Assembly: GCA_964576515.1 (NCBI GenBank)
Contig: CAZNUW010000011.1
Span: 62,001 to 126,000 of the forward strand
DNA: 64,000 nucleotides
DNA from: SHVO01 sp964576515
GTDB lineage: Bacteria > Pseudomonadota > Alphaproteobacteria > Rhodospirillales > Rhodospirillaceae
Reading direction: 5' to 3'
How positions within the stretch are numbered: position 1 is the first letter of the stretch; each line of letters begins with the position of its first letter. Positions 15,653 to 24,638 of this stretch are shown one piece after another. The position numbers were made by a program, and so were the translations under genes. The notes beneath the pieces are model-generated. The model was not told the origin of the DNA. It made no database searches and saw nothing but the letters and a program-made list of their open reading frames with translations.

Positions 15653-18489
15653 ACCTGATCAAAGAACAAGACTTCGGAACGCCCGCGTCCAAAGCCGCGG
15701 CCACGGTGAAACTCACCATCGATGGTGTCGAGGTCAACGTTCCGGCGGGCACCTCCATCATGCGCGCCGCCGCCGAGATGGGCGTCAGTGTGCCGAAGCT
15801 GTGCGCGACCGACAGTCTCCAGTCTTTCGGCTCATGCCGCCTGTGCCTGGTCGAGATCGAAGGCCGTAACGGCACGCCCGCCTCCTGCACCACGCCGGTC
15901 GCCGAGGGCATGGTGGTCCACACCCAGACAGGTAACCTTAAGAAGCTCCGCCGCAACGTGATGGAGCTTTATATCTCCGATCATCCGCTCGACTGTCTCA
16001 CCTGCGCCGCCAACGGCGATTGCGAATTGCAGGATATGGCCGGCGCCGTGGGCTTGCGGGACGTGCGTTACGGGTTCACCGGCGAAAACCACATCCACGA
16101 CACCAAGGACACCTCGAATCCTTACTTCGATTACGACCCCGCGAAGTGCATCGTATGTTCGCGTTGCGTGCGCGCGTGCGAGGAAGTTCAGGGCACCTTT
16201 GCGCTCACCGTCGAAGGTCGTGGCTTCGACTCCCGCATCGCCGCCGGGCCCACGGACTTCATCGATTCCGAGTGTGTGTCCTGCGGCGCCTGCGTGCAGG
16301 CCTGTCCGACCGCGACGCTGATCGAAAAGTCCGTGGTGGAGATCGGCCAGCCGGAGCACTCCGTGGTCACCACCTGCGCTTACTGTGGCGTTGGTTGTTC
16401 GTTCAAGGCCGAGATGCGCGGCACCGAGGTCGTGCGCATGGTTCCTTATAAGGACGGCAAAGCCAATCACGGCCATTCTTGCGTGAAGGGCCGCTTTGCC
16501 TGGGGCTACGCCACCCACCGCGACCGCATCACCAAGCCCATGATCCGCGCCAAGATCTCCGATCCCTGGCAAGAGGTGAGCTGGGACGAGGCGATCGCGC
16601 ACGTCGCCTCCGAGTTCAAGCGCATCCAGAAGACCTACGGGAAGAACGCCATCGGCGGGATCACCTCGTCGCGCTGCACGAACGAGGAAACCTACCTCGT
16701 CCAGAAGCTGATTCGCGCCGGCTTCGGCAACAACAACGTCGACACCTGCGCGCGCGTCTGCCACTCGCCCACCGGCTATGGCCTGAAACAGACCTTCGGC
16801 ACGTCGGCCGGGACGCAAGACTTCGATTCCGTCGACGACGCCGACGTCATCGTGGTCATCGGCGCCAATCCCACGGACGGACATCCGGTGTTCGCCTCGC
16901 GCATGAAACAGCGTTTACGCCAAGGCGCGAAACTTATCGTCATCGACCCGCGCCGCACCGACCTCGTGCGGTCGCCGCACGTCGAGGCGGCCTATCACCT
17001 TCCCTTGCGCCCGGGCACCAACGTCGCCATCGCCAACGCCATCGCCCATGTCATCGTCACCGAGGGGCTGGCGAACGAACAGTTCATCCGCGAACGCTGC
17101 GACTGGAGCGAATTCCAGGATTGGGCGGACGTGGTCGCCCAACCGCACAACAGCCCGGAAGCGGTCGCGCCCATTGCCGGTGTCGATGCCGATGACATTC
17201 GCGCCGCCGCGCGCCTTTACGCCACCGGCGGCAACGCCGCGATCTACTATGGGCTTGGGGTCACCGAGCACAGCCAGGGCACCACCATGGTCATGTGCAT
17301 GGCCAACCTCGCCATGGCCACCGGCAACATCGGCCGCCGCGGCGTCGGTGTGAATCCCTTGCGCGGCCAGAACAATGTGCAAGGTGCCTGCGACATGGGC
17401 TCCTTCCCGCACGAGTTCTCCGGCTACCGCCACGTCAGCGACGACGCGACGCGCGCGATGTTCGAGACTCTGTGGGGCGTCGCCCTTGAATCCGAGCCCG
17501 GCTTGCGCATTCCCAATATGTTCGACGCGGCCGTCGACGGCACCTTCAAAGGCCTCTACGTCCAAGGCGAGGACATCGTCCAGTCGGACCCGAACACATC
17601 CCATGTGGTTGCGGGCTTGAGCGCCATGGAATGCATCGTCGTCCAGGATCTCTTCATCAACGAAACTGCGAAGTTCGCGCACGTCTTCCTACCCGGCTCC
17701 AGCTTCCTAGAGAAGGACGGGACCTTCACCAACGCCGAACGCCGCATCAGCATGGTGCGCAAGGTGATGCCGCCGCTCGCGGGTAAGGCGGATTGGGAAA
17801 CCACCCTCGCCATCGCCAACGCCATGGGTTACCCCATGAGCTATGCGCACCCGTCAGAGATCATGGACGAGATCGCGCGCGCGACACCGACCTTCACCGG
17901 CGTTTCCTATACGAAGATCGAGAAATTGGGCTCCATCCAGTGGCCCTGCAACGAAAAGGCCCCCGACGGCACGCCGATCATGCATCTCGGCGGCTTTGTG
18001 CGCGGCAAGGGCAAGTTCATCATCACCGAATATGTGCCGACGGACGAGCGCACCGGCCCGCGCTTCCCGCTCCTGCTCACCACGGGGCGCATTCTCTCGC
18101 AGTACAATGTCGGCGCGCAGACGCGCCGCACCGAGAACGTGGTGTGGCACGGCGAGGACCGGTTGGAGATCAATCCCTTCGACGCCGAAAACCGCGGCGT
18201 GCGCGACGGCGACTACGTGAAAGTGCAAAGCCGCGCGGGCGCGACCACCTTGCGCGCCCTCATCACCGACCGCGTCGCGCCGGGCGTCGTCTATACGACC
18301 TTCCATCACCCCGACACGCAGATCAACGTGGTGACCACCGAGTTCTCGGACTGGGCCACCAACTGCCCCGAGTACAAGGTCACCGCCGTCCAGATCACCC
18401 TCTCCAACGGGCCCAGCGAGTGGCAGGAGCGCTACCGCGATCTTAGCCGCGCCAACACCCAGATCGCCGCGCCGAGCGCAGCGGAATAA
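15649..18489 (+). CDS. fdsA: Formate dehydrogenase subunit alpha (molybdenum, catalytic)
   Basis: 946 residues with the full domain set of FdsA. In order: an N-terminal [2Fe-2S] ferredoxin domain (SFGSCRLCLVEI), a His/Cys [4Fe-4S] region (HPLDCLTCAANGDCELQ), two [4Fe-4S] motifs (CIVCSRCVRACEE and CVSCGACVQACPT), and the molybdopterin domain starting at CAYCGVGC with CVKGRF. The Mo ligand is a plain cysteine, C371 in RVCHSPTGYG, so this is a Cys- not selenocysteine-containing enzyme. It oxidises formate to CO2 at a bis-MGD cofactor in the cytoplasm. No Tat signal is present. Confidence 0.96.
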   Translation: MNLIKEQDFGTPASKAAATVKLTIDGVEVNVPAGTSIMRAAAEMGVSVPKLCATDSLQSFGSCRLCLVEIEGRNGTPASCTTPVAEGMVVHTQTGNLKKLRRNVMELYISDHPLDCLTCAANGDCELQDMAGAVGLRDVRYGFTGENHIHDTKDTSNPYFDYDPAKCIVCSRCVRACEEVQGTFALTVEGRGFDSRIAAGPTDFIDSECVSCGACVQACPTATLIEKSVVEIGQPEHSVVTTCAYCGVGCSFKAEMRGTEVVRMVPYKDGKANHGHSCVKGRFAWGYATHRDRITKPMIRAKISDPWQEVSWDEAIAHVASEFKRIQKTYGKNAIGGITSSRCTNEETYLVQKLIRAGFGNNNVDTCARVCHSPTGYGLKQTFGTSAGTQDFDSVDDADVIVVIGANPTDGHPVFASRMKQRLRQGAKLIVIDPRRTDLVRSPHVEAAYHLPLRPGTNVAIANAIAHVIVTEGLANEQFIRERCDWSEFQDWADVVAQPHNSPEAVAPIAGVDADDIRAAARLYATGGNAAIYYGLGVTEHSQGTTMVMCMANLAMATGNIGRRGVGVNPLRGQNNVQGACDMGSFPHEFSGYRHVSDDATRAMFETLWGVALESEPGLRIPNMFDAAVDGTFKGLYVQGEDIVQSDPNTSHVVAGLSAMECIVVQDLFINETAKFAHVFLPGSSFLEKDGTFTNAERRISMVRKVMPPLAGKADWETTLAIANAMGYPMSYAHPSEIMDEIARATPTFTGVSYTKIEKLGSIQWPCNEKAPDGTPIMHLGGFVRGKGKFIITEYVPTDERTGPRFPLLLTTGRILSQYNVGAQTRRTENVVWHGEDRLEINPFDAENRGVRDGDYVKVQSRAGATTLRALITDRVAPGVVYTTFHHPDTQINVVTTEFSDWATNCPEYKVTAVQITLSNGPSEWQERYRDLSRANTQIAAPSAAE

Positions 18490-18495
18490 CAACGG

Positions 18496-19323
18496 ATGTC
18501 GATTCCGGATCCCATCGTCCAGGTGCGCCGGGAAAGCCTTCGCAACGGCGTCTTGACCCAAGGCGTCCGCGCGGTTCCTGAAGAGACCGCGATCGCTTTC
18601 ACTTATAACCGATCGTCCTACGCCGTGATGATGGCCACCCCGGCCGACCTCGAGGACTTCGCGGTGGGTTTCAGCCGGGCCGAGGGGATTATCTCAGCGG
18701 CCACGGAGATCGCCGCGCTCGATGTCGTCCCCGGCGATCTCGGCGTCGAACTACGCATGGAACTCACCGGCGCGGTGGCCGACAAATTCATCGAACGCCG
18801 CCGTCTGATGGCCGGCCCCGTCGGATGCGGTCTCTGCGGGATCGAAAGTCTCACCGAAGCGATGCGCCCCCTCCCGGTGGTGAGCGCTGCCTTGCGCCTC
18901 GACGCCGCATCGGTTTTCCAGGCCCTCGCCGAGATGAACCGTAAACAAGCGATGAGCCAGACCACCCGCGCGGTGCACGCCGCGGCATTCTGGACGCCCG
19001 CACGCGGTCTCGTCGCCCTGCGCGAGGACGTGGGGCGTCACAACGCGCTCGACAAACTTTCCGGCGCACTTGCACGAACGGAAGCCGATGCCATGCATGG
19101 AATCGTTCTGATCTCCAGCCGGGTCTCGGTCGAAATGGTGCAGAAAGCCGCGATGATGAGCGCGCCCGTCATTGTCGCCGTCTCGGCGCCCACGGCGCTC
19201 GCCATCCGGACCGCGGAAAAAGCCGGCGTCACGCTCGTCGCCGTCGCCCGCGACGACGGGTTTGAAATCTTCACACATGGGGAGCGCGTCACGTACGGCG
19301 CGCAGCAAAATGTCGCCCGATAA
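18496..19323 (+). CDS. fdhD: Formate dehydrogenase accessory sulfurtransferase
   Basis: 275 residues; FdhD/FdsC inserts sulfur into the molybdenum cofactor of formate dehydrogenase. The catalytic loop is visible as GPVGCGLCGIESL with two Cys, and the C-terminal nucleotide-binding part has REDVGRHNALDKLSG and SSRVSVEMVQKAA. It begins 6 nt after the fdsA stop and its 3' end overlaps fdsD by 14 nt. The order G-B-A-FdhD-D is the standard one for NAD-dependent formate dehydrogenase operons. Confidence 0.95.
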   Translation: MSIPDPIVQVRRESLRNGVLTQGVRAVPEETAIAFTYNRSSYAVMMATPADLEDFAVGFSRAEGIISAATEIAALDVVPGDLGVELRMELTGAVADKFIERRRLMAGPVGCGLCGIESLTEAMRPLPVVSAALRLDAASVFQALAEMNRKQAMSQTTRAVHAAAFWTPARGLVALREDVGRHNALDKLSGALARTEADAMHGIVLISSRVSVEMVQKAAMMSAPVIVAVSAPTALAIRTAEKAGVTLVAVARDDGFEIFTHGERVTYGAQQNVAR

Positions 19324-19525
19324 ACTCGTCTATATGGCCAATCAGATCGGCACCGCCTTCAATTACCAGAAGGACGACGACGCCGTCGCCTCCATCGCGC
19401 AGCATATCAAGGCGTTCTGGGATCCGCGCATGCGGGCGGGGATATTGGCGCACGAAGCGGCCGGCGGACAGGGATTGAATCCACGTGTGCTGGCTGCGGT
19501 GCGGGCGCTTCGCGCGCCGGCCTGA
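19310..19525 (+). CDS. fdsD: Formate dehydrogenase subunit delta
   Basis: 71 residues matching FdsD: DKLVYMANQIGTAF near the N-terminus, then a DAVASIAQHIKAFWDPRMR segment and a C-terminal LNPRVLAAVRALR. The small subunit is needed for full assembly or stability of the FdsABG complex. The ATG at 19310 lies inside the end of fdhD, implying translational coupling. Confidence 0.92.
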   Translation: MSPDKLVYMANQIGTAFNYQKDDDAVASIAQHIKAFWDPRMRAGILAHEAAGGQGLNPRVLAAVRALRAPA

Positions 19526-19588
19526 TCCCCGCAACGATCCTGCCCGCCGGACGTCTTTCTCACACCTCGGACGAACGTCGATCCGCGC

Positions 19589-19816
19589 TTAGATTTTCTT
19601 GGCCTGCGGCGTGCATTTTGCCGTTCCGGGAACCGGTTTCGGATTGGCGGCCTCATGCGCGAGGCGCAGCGCTCGAAGCTCCAGCGTCCGCTTAAGGTTT
19701 GCGGCCTCTTTCAGGCGTCGTTCGACGAGAAACGCTTCGTCGCGTTTGGCCGTCGCGGTTCGCGAATTCTCCGCCTTGTCGAAGGCCTTTTCCGCGCGTT
19801 TGCGTGCCGGTGTCAT
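19589..19816 (-). CDS. Small basic helical protein of unknown function
   Basis: 75 residues, almost entirely charged helix: MTPARKRAEKAFDKAENSR, then TAKRDEAFLVERRLKEAANL and LRALRLAHEAA. AGGAG lies 7 nt before the ATG at 19816, which supports translation. There is no signal peptide, Cys cluster or recognisable family; the composition suggests a coiled coil. Orthologues of this size would be needed to confirm it. The ~300 nt upstream (19817-20113) hold only the convergent terminator of the next gene. Confidence 0.6.
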   Translation of the reverse strand: MTPARKRAEKAFDKAENSRTATAKRDEAFLVERRLKEAANLKRTLELRALRLAHEAANPKPVPGTAKCTPQAKKI

Positions 19817-20053
19817 GCAGTACTCCTGGTTCGAATGAAACAAAATCTACGATGCACCAACGCGATGCGCGGACCTGGGCGGCGGAGCTCCTTCCATGAG
19901 AATCAGGATGCCGGAAGGCGGAGACCAGAGAGTCCCGCCTTGAACTGATACAGCTTCCCACTGCGCCGACGGCCGTGTCCAGCAAGGAATAATGATAAAG
20001 CGTCAATGGTTGCGGCAAATCGGCGGTTCGATGGCGCGACGTTACCGTGCTCT

Positions 20054-20090
20054 GAAAAGAAAACGGGAGGCAATCGCTTGCCCCCCGTTT
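20054..20090 (-). terminator. Rho-independent terminator of the MBL-fold lipoprotein gene
   Basis: Read on the minus strand, AAACGGGGGGCAA / TTGCCTCCCGTTT form a 13-bp stem with one mismatch and a 4-nt loop, followed by TCTTTTC. It lies 24 nt beyond the stop at 20114. Confidence 0.82.
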
Positions 20091-20113
20091 CGTAGCTTCA
20101 GTGACGCGATACT

Positions 20114-21613
20114 TTACTTCGCTTTGGCTTTCGCCTTGGCGCCTTTCGGCTGCATGCGGCCGGAGTCGATGAGGAGATCCTCGACCGAACCGACGCGCGT
20201 GCCGTGCATGGCGGCGACCTTGGTCACATCCACCGCGCCGACCCGCTCCATGTTCTCGATGAGCGCGACCGCGCCCGGGATCGGAGCTTCCGGCGGAGGT
20301 GTGTCGGCCGGCGACGGCGCATAGACGTCGGCGACGCTAATCACCTTCTCCGTCGGCAAGTGCACCATCAACATGGCGTCGGTATGGTTCAGCCCACGCA
20401 TCGCGTAGATGTCCACCGAACGCTTGCCGTCGGACAGCGTGTACTTGTCCGCGACCGGTTGGAACTTCGGCACCGCCTTGTTCTTGGCCATCGCGTCCGG
20501 GTTCATCGTGCGCGGATTTGCCCAGGCCTTCTTGTAGTATTCCTCGTTCACCGCGTGTGTGACAACGGTCGCGCCTTCCGCCACATAGGTGCGCAAGCCG
20601 CCCGAGTGGTCGAAGTGCGTGTGCGTATTCACGATGAAGCGGATCGGCTTGCCCGGAACCAGTTCCTTGGCTTTGGCAATCACCGCCTGCGACCGTGCCT
20701 CGCTCTGCGGAGCCTCGACGACGATCAGATGATCGGCCTGATCGATCAGGAGGCTGTGGTGGCTGCCGCCGCGCAGGTGCCACACACCCGGCGCCAGCAG
20801 TTCTTCCGCGACCGTGATCGGCGGCGCCTGATAGCTCTTCACTTCTTCAGGCACAGTGACGGCCGCCGGCGCGTTCGCGCGAACGCCGGTGACGGTCAGG
20901 CGCAACGCCGGGTGCTCACCCACGATACGGGTGATGCGGCTCGGGAAACGCACGCCGCCATAGATCTTATAGTCCTGGTATTGCGTCTGGACGAGCATGT
21001 CGCCCAACACAGGATTATCGATCCACGTCTGCACCAGTTCCAGGTCGCCTTGCGCGTTGAAGCGGCCGTAGAATTTCTGATTTCCGACGGTGAAGGTCGT
21101 ATCGCCGCCGCGGCGCGTTTCGCGGTACGGGGCTTTATTCGCCTGCGCGAGTTTGATGAAGCCGTGCGGGGTTGAGTGCACCGCCGCCGTACGTTCGGCA
21201 ACGGCGTTCGGCTGCACCGCAGCCGGATTGGTGGCCGTTACATTCCATGCCGACGTGCCGCTCAGGTATTCATCCGCATTCGGCCCAAGAAATCCGAAGT
21301 ATTCCTTACGGAACGCAAGGTTCGGGATTTTGTCGGCTTCGGATGGTTCCGTACGCGTCATCTTCAGATTGCTGGCGCCGGTGGCGTAGTCGACGGTGAG
21401 CGTGTAATTCGACACAGGGATCTGCGCCCACGAAGCCGAGTTACTGAATTGCTGACCGACCATGCCCCAGGTTCCATTCCCGACGATCTGGATGGAATTG
21501 GTTTCGGCGACGTTCATATTCTTGGCGGCGGTATCGATACCGCTTTCCTGCCCGCAGGCCGAAAGCGCGAGAGCCGCGGCGATAAACGTGCCGCGTAACA
21601 AGACTTGCTTCAT
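20114..21613 (-). CDS. Metallo-beta-lactamase-fold lipoprotein hydrolase
   Basis: 499 residues from the ATG at 21613, which has GGAGG upstream. The N-terminus is a lipoprotein signal (LALSACG, lipid Cys at about residue 20). Residues ~30-240 are an unrecognised beta-rich region, followed by an MBL fold with the zinc motif HTHFDHSGG, a later THAVNEEY, and LNHTDAMLMVHLP carrying further ligands. The enzyme should face the periplasm. The substrate is unknown; the layout resembles exported MBL proteins rather than classical carbapenemases. It is divergent from the exported amidohydrolase at 21775, 161 nt away. Confidence 0.85.
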   Translation of the reverse strand: MKQVLLRGTFIAAALALSACGQESGIDTAAKNMNVAETNSIQIVGNGTWGMVGQQFSNSASWAQIPVSNYTLTVDYATGASNLKMTRTEPSEADKIPNLAFRKEYFGFLGPNADEYLSGTSAWNVTATNPAAVQPNAVAERTAAVHSTPHGFIKLAQANKAPYRETRRGGDTTFTVGNQKFYGRFNAQGDLELVQTWIDNPVLGDMLVQTQYQDYKIYGGVRFPSRITRIVGEHPALRLTVTGVRANAPAAVTVPEEVKSYQAPPITVAEELLAPGVWHLRGGSHHSLLIDQADHLIVVEAPQSEARSQAVIAKAKELVPGKPIRFIVNTHTHFDHSGGLRTYVAEGATVVTHAVNEEYYKKAWANPRTMNPDAMAKNKAVPKFQPVADKYTLSDGKRSVDIYAMRGLNHTDAMLMVHLPTEKVISVADVYAPSPADTPPPEAPIPGAVALIENMERVGAVDVTKVAAMHGTRVGSVEDLLIDSGRMQPKGAKAKAKAK

Positions 21614-21774
21614 TGAACTCCTCCCCAAAACAGAACCGGAAGCTTAACCCGCACTCTAGGGTAGTTCCAAGAGCCTTCCGGCGTCATAACCTCTTGCACC
21701 GCAATGCAAAAAAGTACGAGAGTCGGCGCGGAGCCGGACCTGAAAACCGGCAAAATGACCTGTGGGGGCCGATT

Positions 21775-23202
21775 ATGACGCGTTTCCTTTGGTTCATTCT
21801 CCTCGTTGCCGTGGCGGACATCCCCTCCGGACCCGCCGCCGCCCAAGCCCAAAAGGCGACCGATCCTCCTGTCTTCCTGTCCGGCGGGACCCTGGTCGAT
21901 GTGATCCGGGGCGAAGTGTACCCGGATGTGGGAGTTCTCGCCGAAGACGGGAAAATCACCGGGCTATTTTTCGACTTTCCGTATAATGCGGCCAGAATCC
22001 CGGCCAACGCCGTGCGGGTGGACGTGCGCGGCAAATACCTGATGCCGGGCCTCATGGATCTTCACGCCCACGCCATGTCGACCTACAAGGGCGTCGCGGT
22101 CGACCTGCCCCACTTCTTCAAGATGTTCCTCGTGGGCGGCGTCACCACCATCCGCGCGATGGGCTCGGCCGAGGACAACCTCGTGCGCATCAAGCATGAG
22201 ATCGATATGGGCCGCGTCGCGGGGCCGAATATCGTCATCGGATCGGCGCCCGCCTTTGAACAGGCCCCGGGGTTCCCCCGCGTCGAGCGGACCGCGATGG
22301 TGAACACCGCCACCGAAGCCCGCGCGCTCACCCGCGATCACATCTTCAAAGGCGCCGATTGGGTGAAGTTCTACAACTACGGCGACCGCGAGATCGTCGG
22401 GGCCGTCGTCGACGAAGCTCATAAACACGGCGCCAAGGTGTTCGGCCATTTCACCATGCTGGGGGCCGATGACGCCGCGCGCGCCGGCGTCGACAGCCTG
22501 GAGCATACCGTCTCGCTGATTCAGAAGTCTCTCGACTACGACGACAGCATCGCCATGACGGATATCGGCTACTACCGCTACTTCGTCCTCTGGAACAAGC
22601 TCGACCAGAAGAAGCTCGACGAAACTTTCAAAACGATGATTGCGCACAAGACCGCTCTCGTCCCGACTCTGGCCATCCAATACGTCGGCGCCGATCAGGA
22701 CCACCTCACGAATATCAGCCGCGAATGGTTCGACCTTTATCAGAAGGATTTATTCGCAGCCTATGAGAAGGATCCCCTGCGCGTGCCGGCCGTCTACAAC
22801 TTCAAGGCCTATGGCGAGCAATGGAAAGCGAGCATCCTCGCGCAAGCCCGCCAGGTCGCGCGCTTCGTGAAGATGGGCGGCAAGGTCGGCATGGGCTCGG
22901 ACCTTAGTCCCGCCCCGCCGTTGGTGCCGGGCTTGAGCATTCGTCAGGAACTTGAGCTTTATGTGCAAGGCGGCATGACGCCGCTGGAAGCCTTGCGGTC
23001 CGCGACCATCGTTTCGGCTGAGATCCTCGGTTGGCAGGAGCGCTTCGGATCGCTCGAAGTCGGCAAACAGGCCGATGTCGTTGTCTTGAACGCCAATCCC
23101 CTCGCCGATATCAAAGCCGTCGGCAACATCGACAGCGTGATGCAGTCGGGCCGCGTCTATCGGATCGACGCCCTGACGGCGGAGCTGAGGAGCGCACCGT
23201 AG
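21775..23202 (+). CDS. Exported amidohydrolase family protein
   Basis: 475 residues; signal peptide of about 24 residues ending in AAAQ. The amidohydrolase barrel is clear: GKYLMPGLMDLHAHAM with the HxH metal pair, GADWVKFYNY (candidate carbamylated Lys), KVFGHFTM and DSLEHTVSL (two His ligands), GMGSDLSPAPP (Asp), and the C-terminal GSLEVGKQADVVVLNANPL. These imidazolonepropionase-like enzymes hydrolyse amides, lactams or peptides such as proline dipeptides; the substrate is not identifiable. The ATG at 21775 was chosen because the signal sequence begins there. It converges with the gene at 23218. Confidence 0.9.
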   Translation: MTRFLWFILLVAVADIPSGPAAAQAQKATDPPVFLSGGTLVDVIRGEVYPDVGVLAEDGKITGLFFDFPYNAARIPANAVRVDVRGKYLMPGLMDLHAHAMSTYKGVAVDLPHFFKMFLVGGVTTIRAMGSAEDNLVRIKHEIDMGRVAGPNIVIGSAPAFEQAPGFPRVERTAMVNTATEARALTRDHIFKGADWVKFYNYGDREIVGAVVDEAHKHGAKVFGHFTMLGADDAARAGVDSLEHTVSLIQKSLDYDDSIAMTDIGYYRYFVLWNKLDQKKLDETFKTMIAHKTALVPTLAIQYVGADQDHLTNISREWFDLYQKDLFAAYEKDPLRVPAVYNFKAYGEQWKASILAQARQVARFVKMGGKVGMGSDLSPAPPLVPGLSIRQELELYVQGGMTPLEALRSATIVSAEILGWQERFGSLEVGKQADVVVLNANPLADIKAVGNIDSVMQSGRVYRIDALTAELRSAP

Positions 23203-23217
23203 CGCGGCCCGGTCGCC

Positions 23218-23997
23218 TCACCCGCGATCTGACGCCGGCGCACCTTTCACGGTCCGAAACTTCATCGCCCGCACGCCCTTGCGTAGCTGGGCGGCGCCGA
23301 CATCCGGCGGCATCGAGACGCGCGGCTTGCGCAAACCCTTCACGTTGCCGGCCGCGACGATGGCGTTGCGCGCGCCACCCGGTTCGTCGAGGATCTTCAC
23401 CGCCCAACCGCGCTGCGCGAAGCCTTGCGCGATCTTATCGGCCAGCCTGTCCTTGCGGTCGTGCAGGCACACGTTCACCAGCACCAACCCGCCGCGCATG
23501 ACGCACTTTCGCGCCGCTTTATAAAAAGCGTCGCCCGTGAACTGATCCGGAATCGCTTCGCCGATGAAGGCGTCCAGGATCAATGCGCTGAACTTCGCGC
23601 GCGTTTTTTGCATGAAGCGCAGACCGTCCCCGGTATGACAGGCGATGTCCTCAGGCAGGTGGAAGTAGCGTTTCGCCAACCGGAACGCGGCGGGATCGAT
23701 ATCCACCAGCGTCATACCGCGGCCCGCGCGCGAAAGCATTGTCGCCAAGGTTCCGCCCGCGCAACCGATCATCAGCGTCTTGCGCGCCGGCTTCTGGAGC
23801 GCGAGGCCATGAAGCGCATGGATATAGATATCGAGACTGACGCCCTGCGCGTCCACCGTGCTCTGGTTTCCGCCCTTCTGATGATAACTGCGCGTTCCGT
23901 CCTTGCGGGCACGCACGGTGATGGGGCCGAACTTCGCCGGTTGCCGCAGCACCCATCCGGCATAAGCGTCAGCGGGTTCAGCAGGCGAGCGGCGCAT
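23218..23997 (-). CDS. Spermidine synthase-like SAM-dependent enzyme
   Basis: 259 residues from the ATG at 23997. A Rossmann fold typical of the spermidine synthase/methyltransferase superfamily is visible: KTLMIGCAGGTLATMLSR (motif I), MTLVDIDPAAFRLAKRYF (acidic loop), CHTGDGLRFMQ and SALILDAFIGEAIPDQF. The upstream YIHALHGLALQKP segment also fits spermidine synthase-like proteins. True aminopropyl transfer cannot be claimed; many such proteins are of unknown function. It overlaps the preceding lipoprotein gene by 20 nt, so the two are probably co-transcribed. Confidence 0.78.
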   Translation of the reverse strand: MRRSPAEPADAYAGWVLRQPAKFGPITVRARKDGTRSYHQKGGNQSTVDAQGVSLDIYIHALHGLALQKPARKTLMIGCAGGTLATMLSRAGRGMTLVDIDPAAFRLAKRYFHLPEDIACHTGDGLRFMQKTRAKFSALILDAFIGEAIPDQFTGDAFYKAARKCVMRGGLVLVNVCLHDRKDRLADKIAQGFAQRGWAVKILDEPGGARNAIVAAGNVKGLRKPRVSMPPDVGAAQLRKGVRAMKFRTVKGAPASDRG

Positions 23998-24637
23998 AAT
24001 CGTCCTGGGTATCAACACTCTTGGCTTCGATCCCGGCGATGTCCTTCAACCCATGTCCTTCGACGATGGCGCAGAGAGAGGCCTGGACAGCCTGCACGGT
24101 CGCGCCGCGCGGCAGGCGCACCTGGAAAACGCGGCGTTGCTCGCTTACGGAAACATCGCCGCGGAAGCCGCTGGAATACACCTGGTCCAGAATACCGTTG
24201 ACCCGCGCATAGGCGCCGTCCCAGTCGGCCGCGGGCGGGCATGTCCCCGCCCCGCTCGCCTTCACGTTCTCAAGCGCATGGCGGTTATAACTTTCGGCGA
24301 ACGCGCGGGCGCGGGCCTTCAACGCGGCATGATCGTCCGACTGGACCGCCTCGGTGGTCTTGTCCATGACCTCGACCGGCACGTCGGCATAACACATGCG
24401 CACGCCCAATTCGCCGATGCCGACGACCGCGCAGCCCAGGCTGCACACGCTCATGAAGCGGTGCTTCTTTTGAAGATTGTCCTGCGCGGCCCATTCGGCC
24501 GGGTCCGCATTGCGCACCCAGCCGAGTTCGCGGTCGAGCCACGCGCTTGCGTCTTCCCGCGCCTGATCGGCCGCCGGTTTCTGTTCATTGCACGCCGCGA
24601 GGGCGGCCAGACACGCGGCGGCGATCAGGAGTCTCAT
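23978..24637 (-). CDS. Lipoprotein of unknown function
   Basis: 219 residues from the ATG at 24637, with a lipobox LAALAACN (Cys at about residue 16). The mature protein carries six further Cys (two in SVCSLGCAV, then RMCYADV, GTCPPAA, ASLCAIV and the C-terminal Cys), suggesting disulfides. I recognise no family. It lies between the O-acetylhomoserine sulfhydrylase gene (2 nt upstream) and the SAM-dependent enzyme (20-nt overlap), so it is probably co-transcribed, but functional linkage is not obvious. Confidence 0.7.
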   Translation of the reverse strand: MRLLIAAACLAALAACNEQKPAADQAREDASAWLDRELGWVRNADPAEWAAQDNLQKKHRFMSVCSLGCAVVGIGELGVRMCYADVPVEVMDKTTEAVQSDDHAALKARARAFAESYNRHALENVKASGAGTCPPAADWDGAYARVNGILDQVYSSGFRGDVSVSEQRRVFQVRLPRGATVQAVQASLCAIVEGHGLKDIAGIEAKSVDTQDDYAPLAC

Positions 24638-24638
24638 C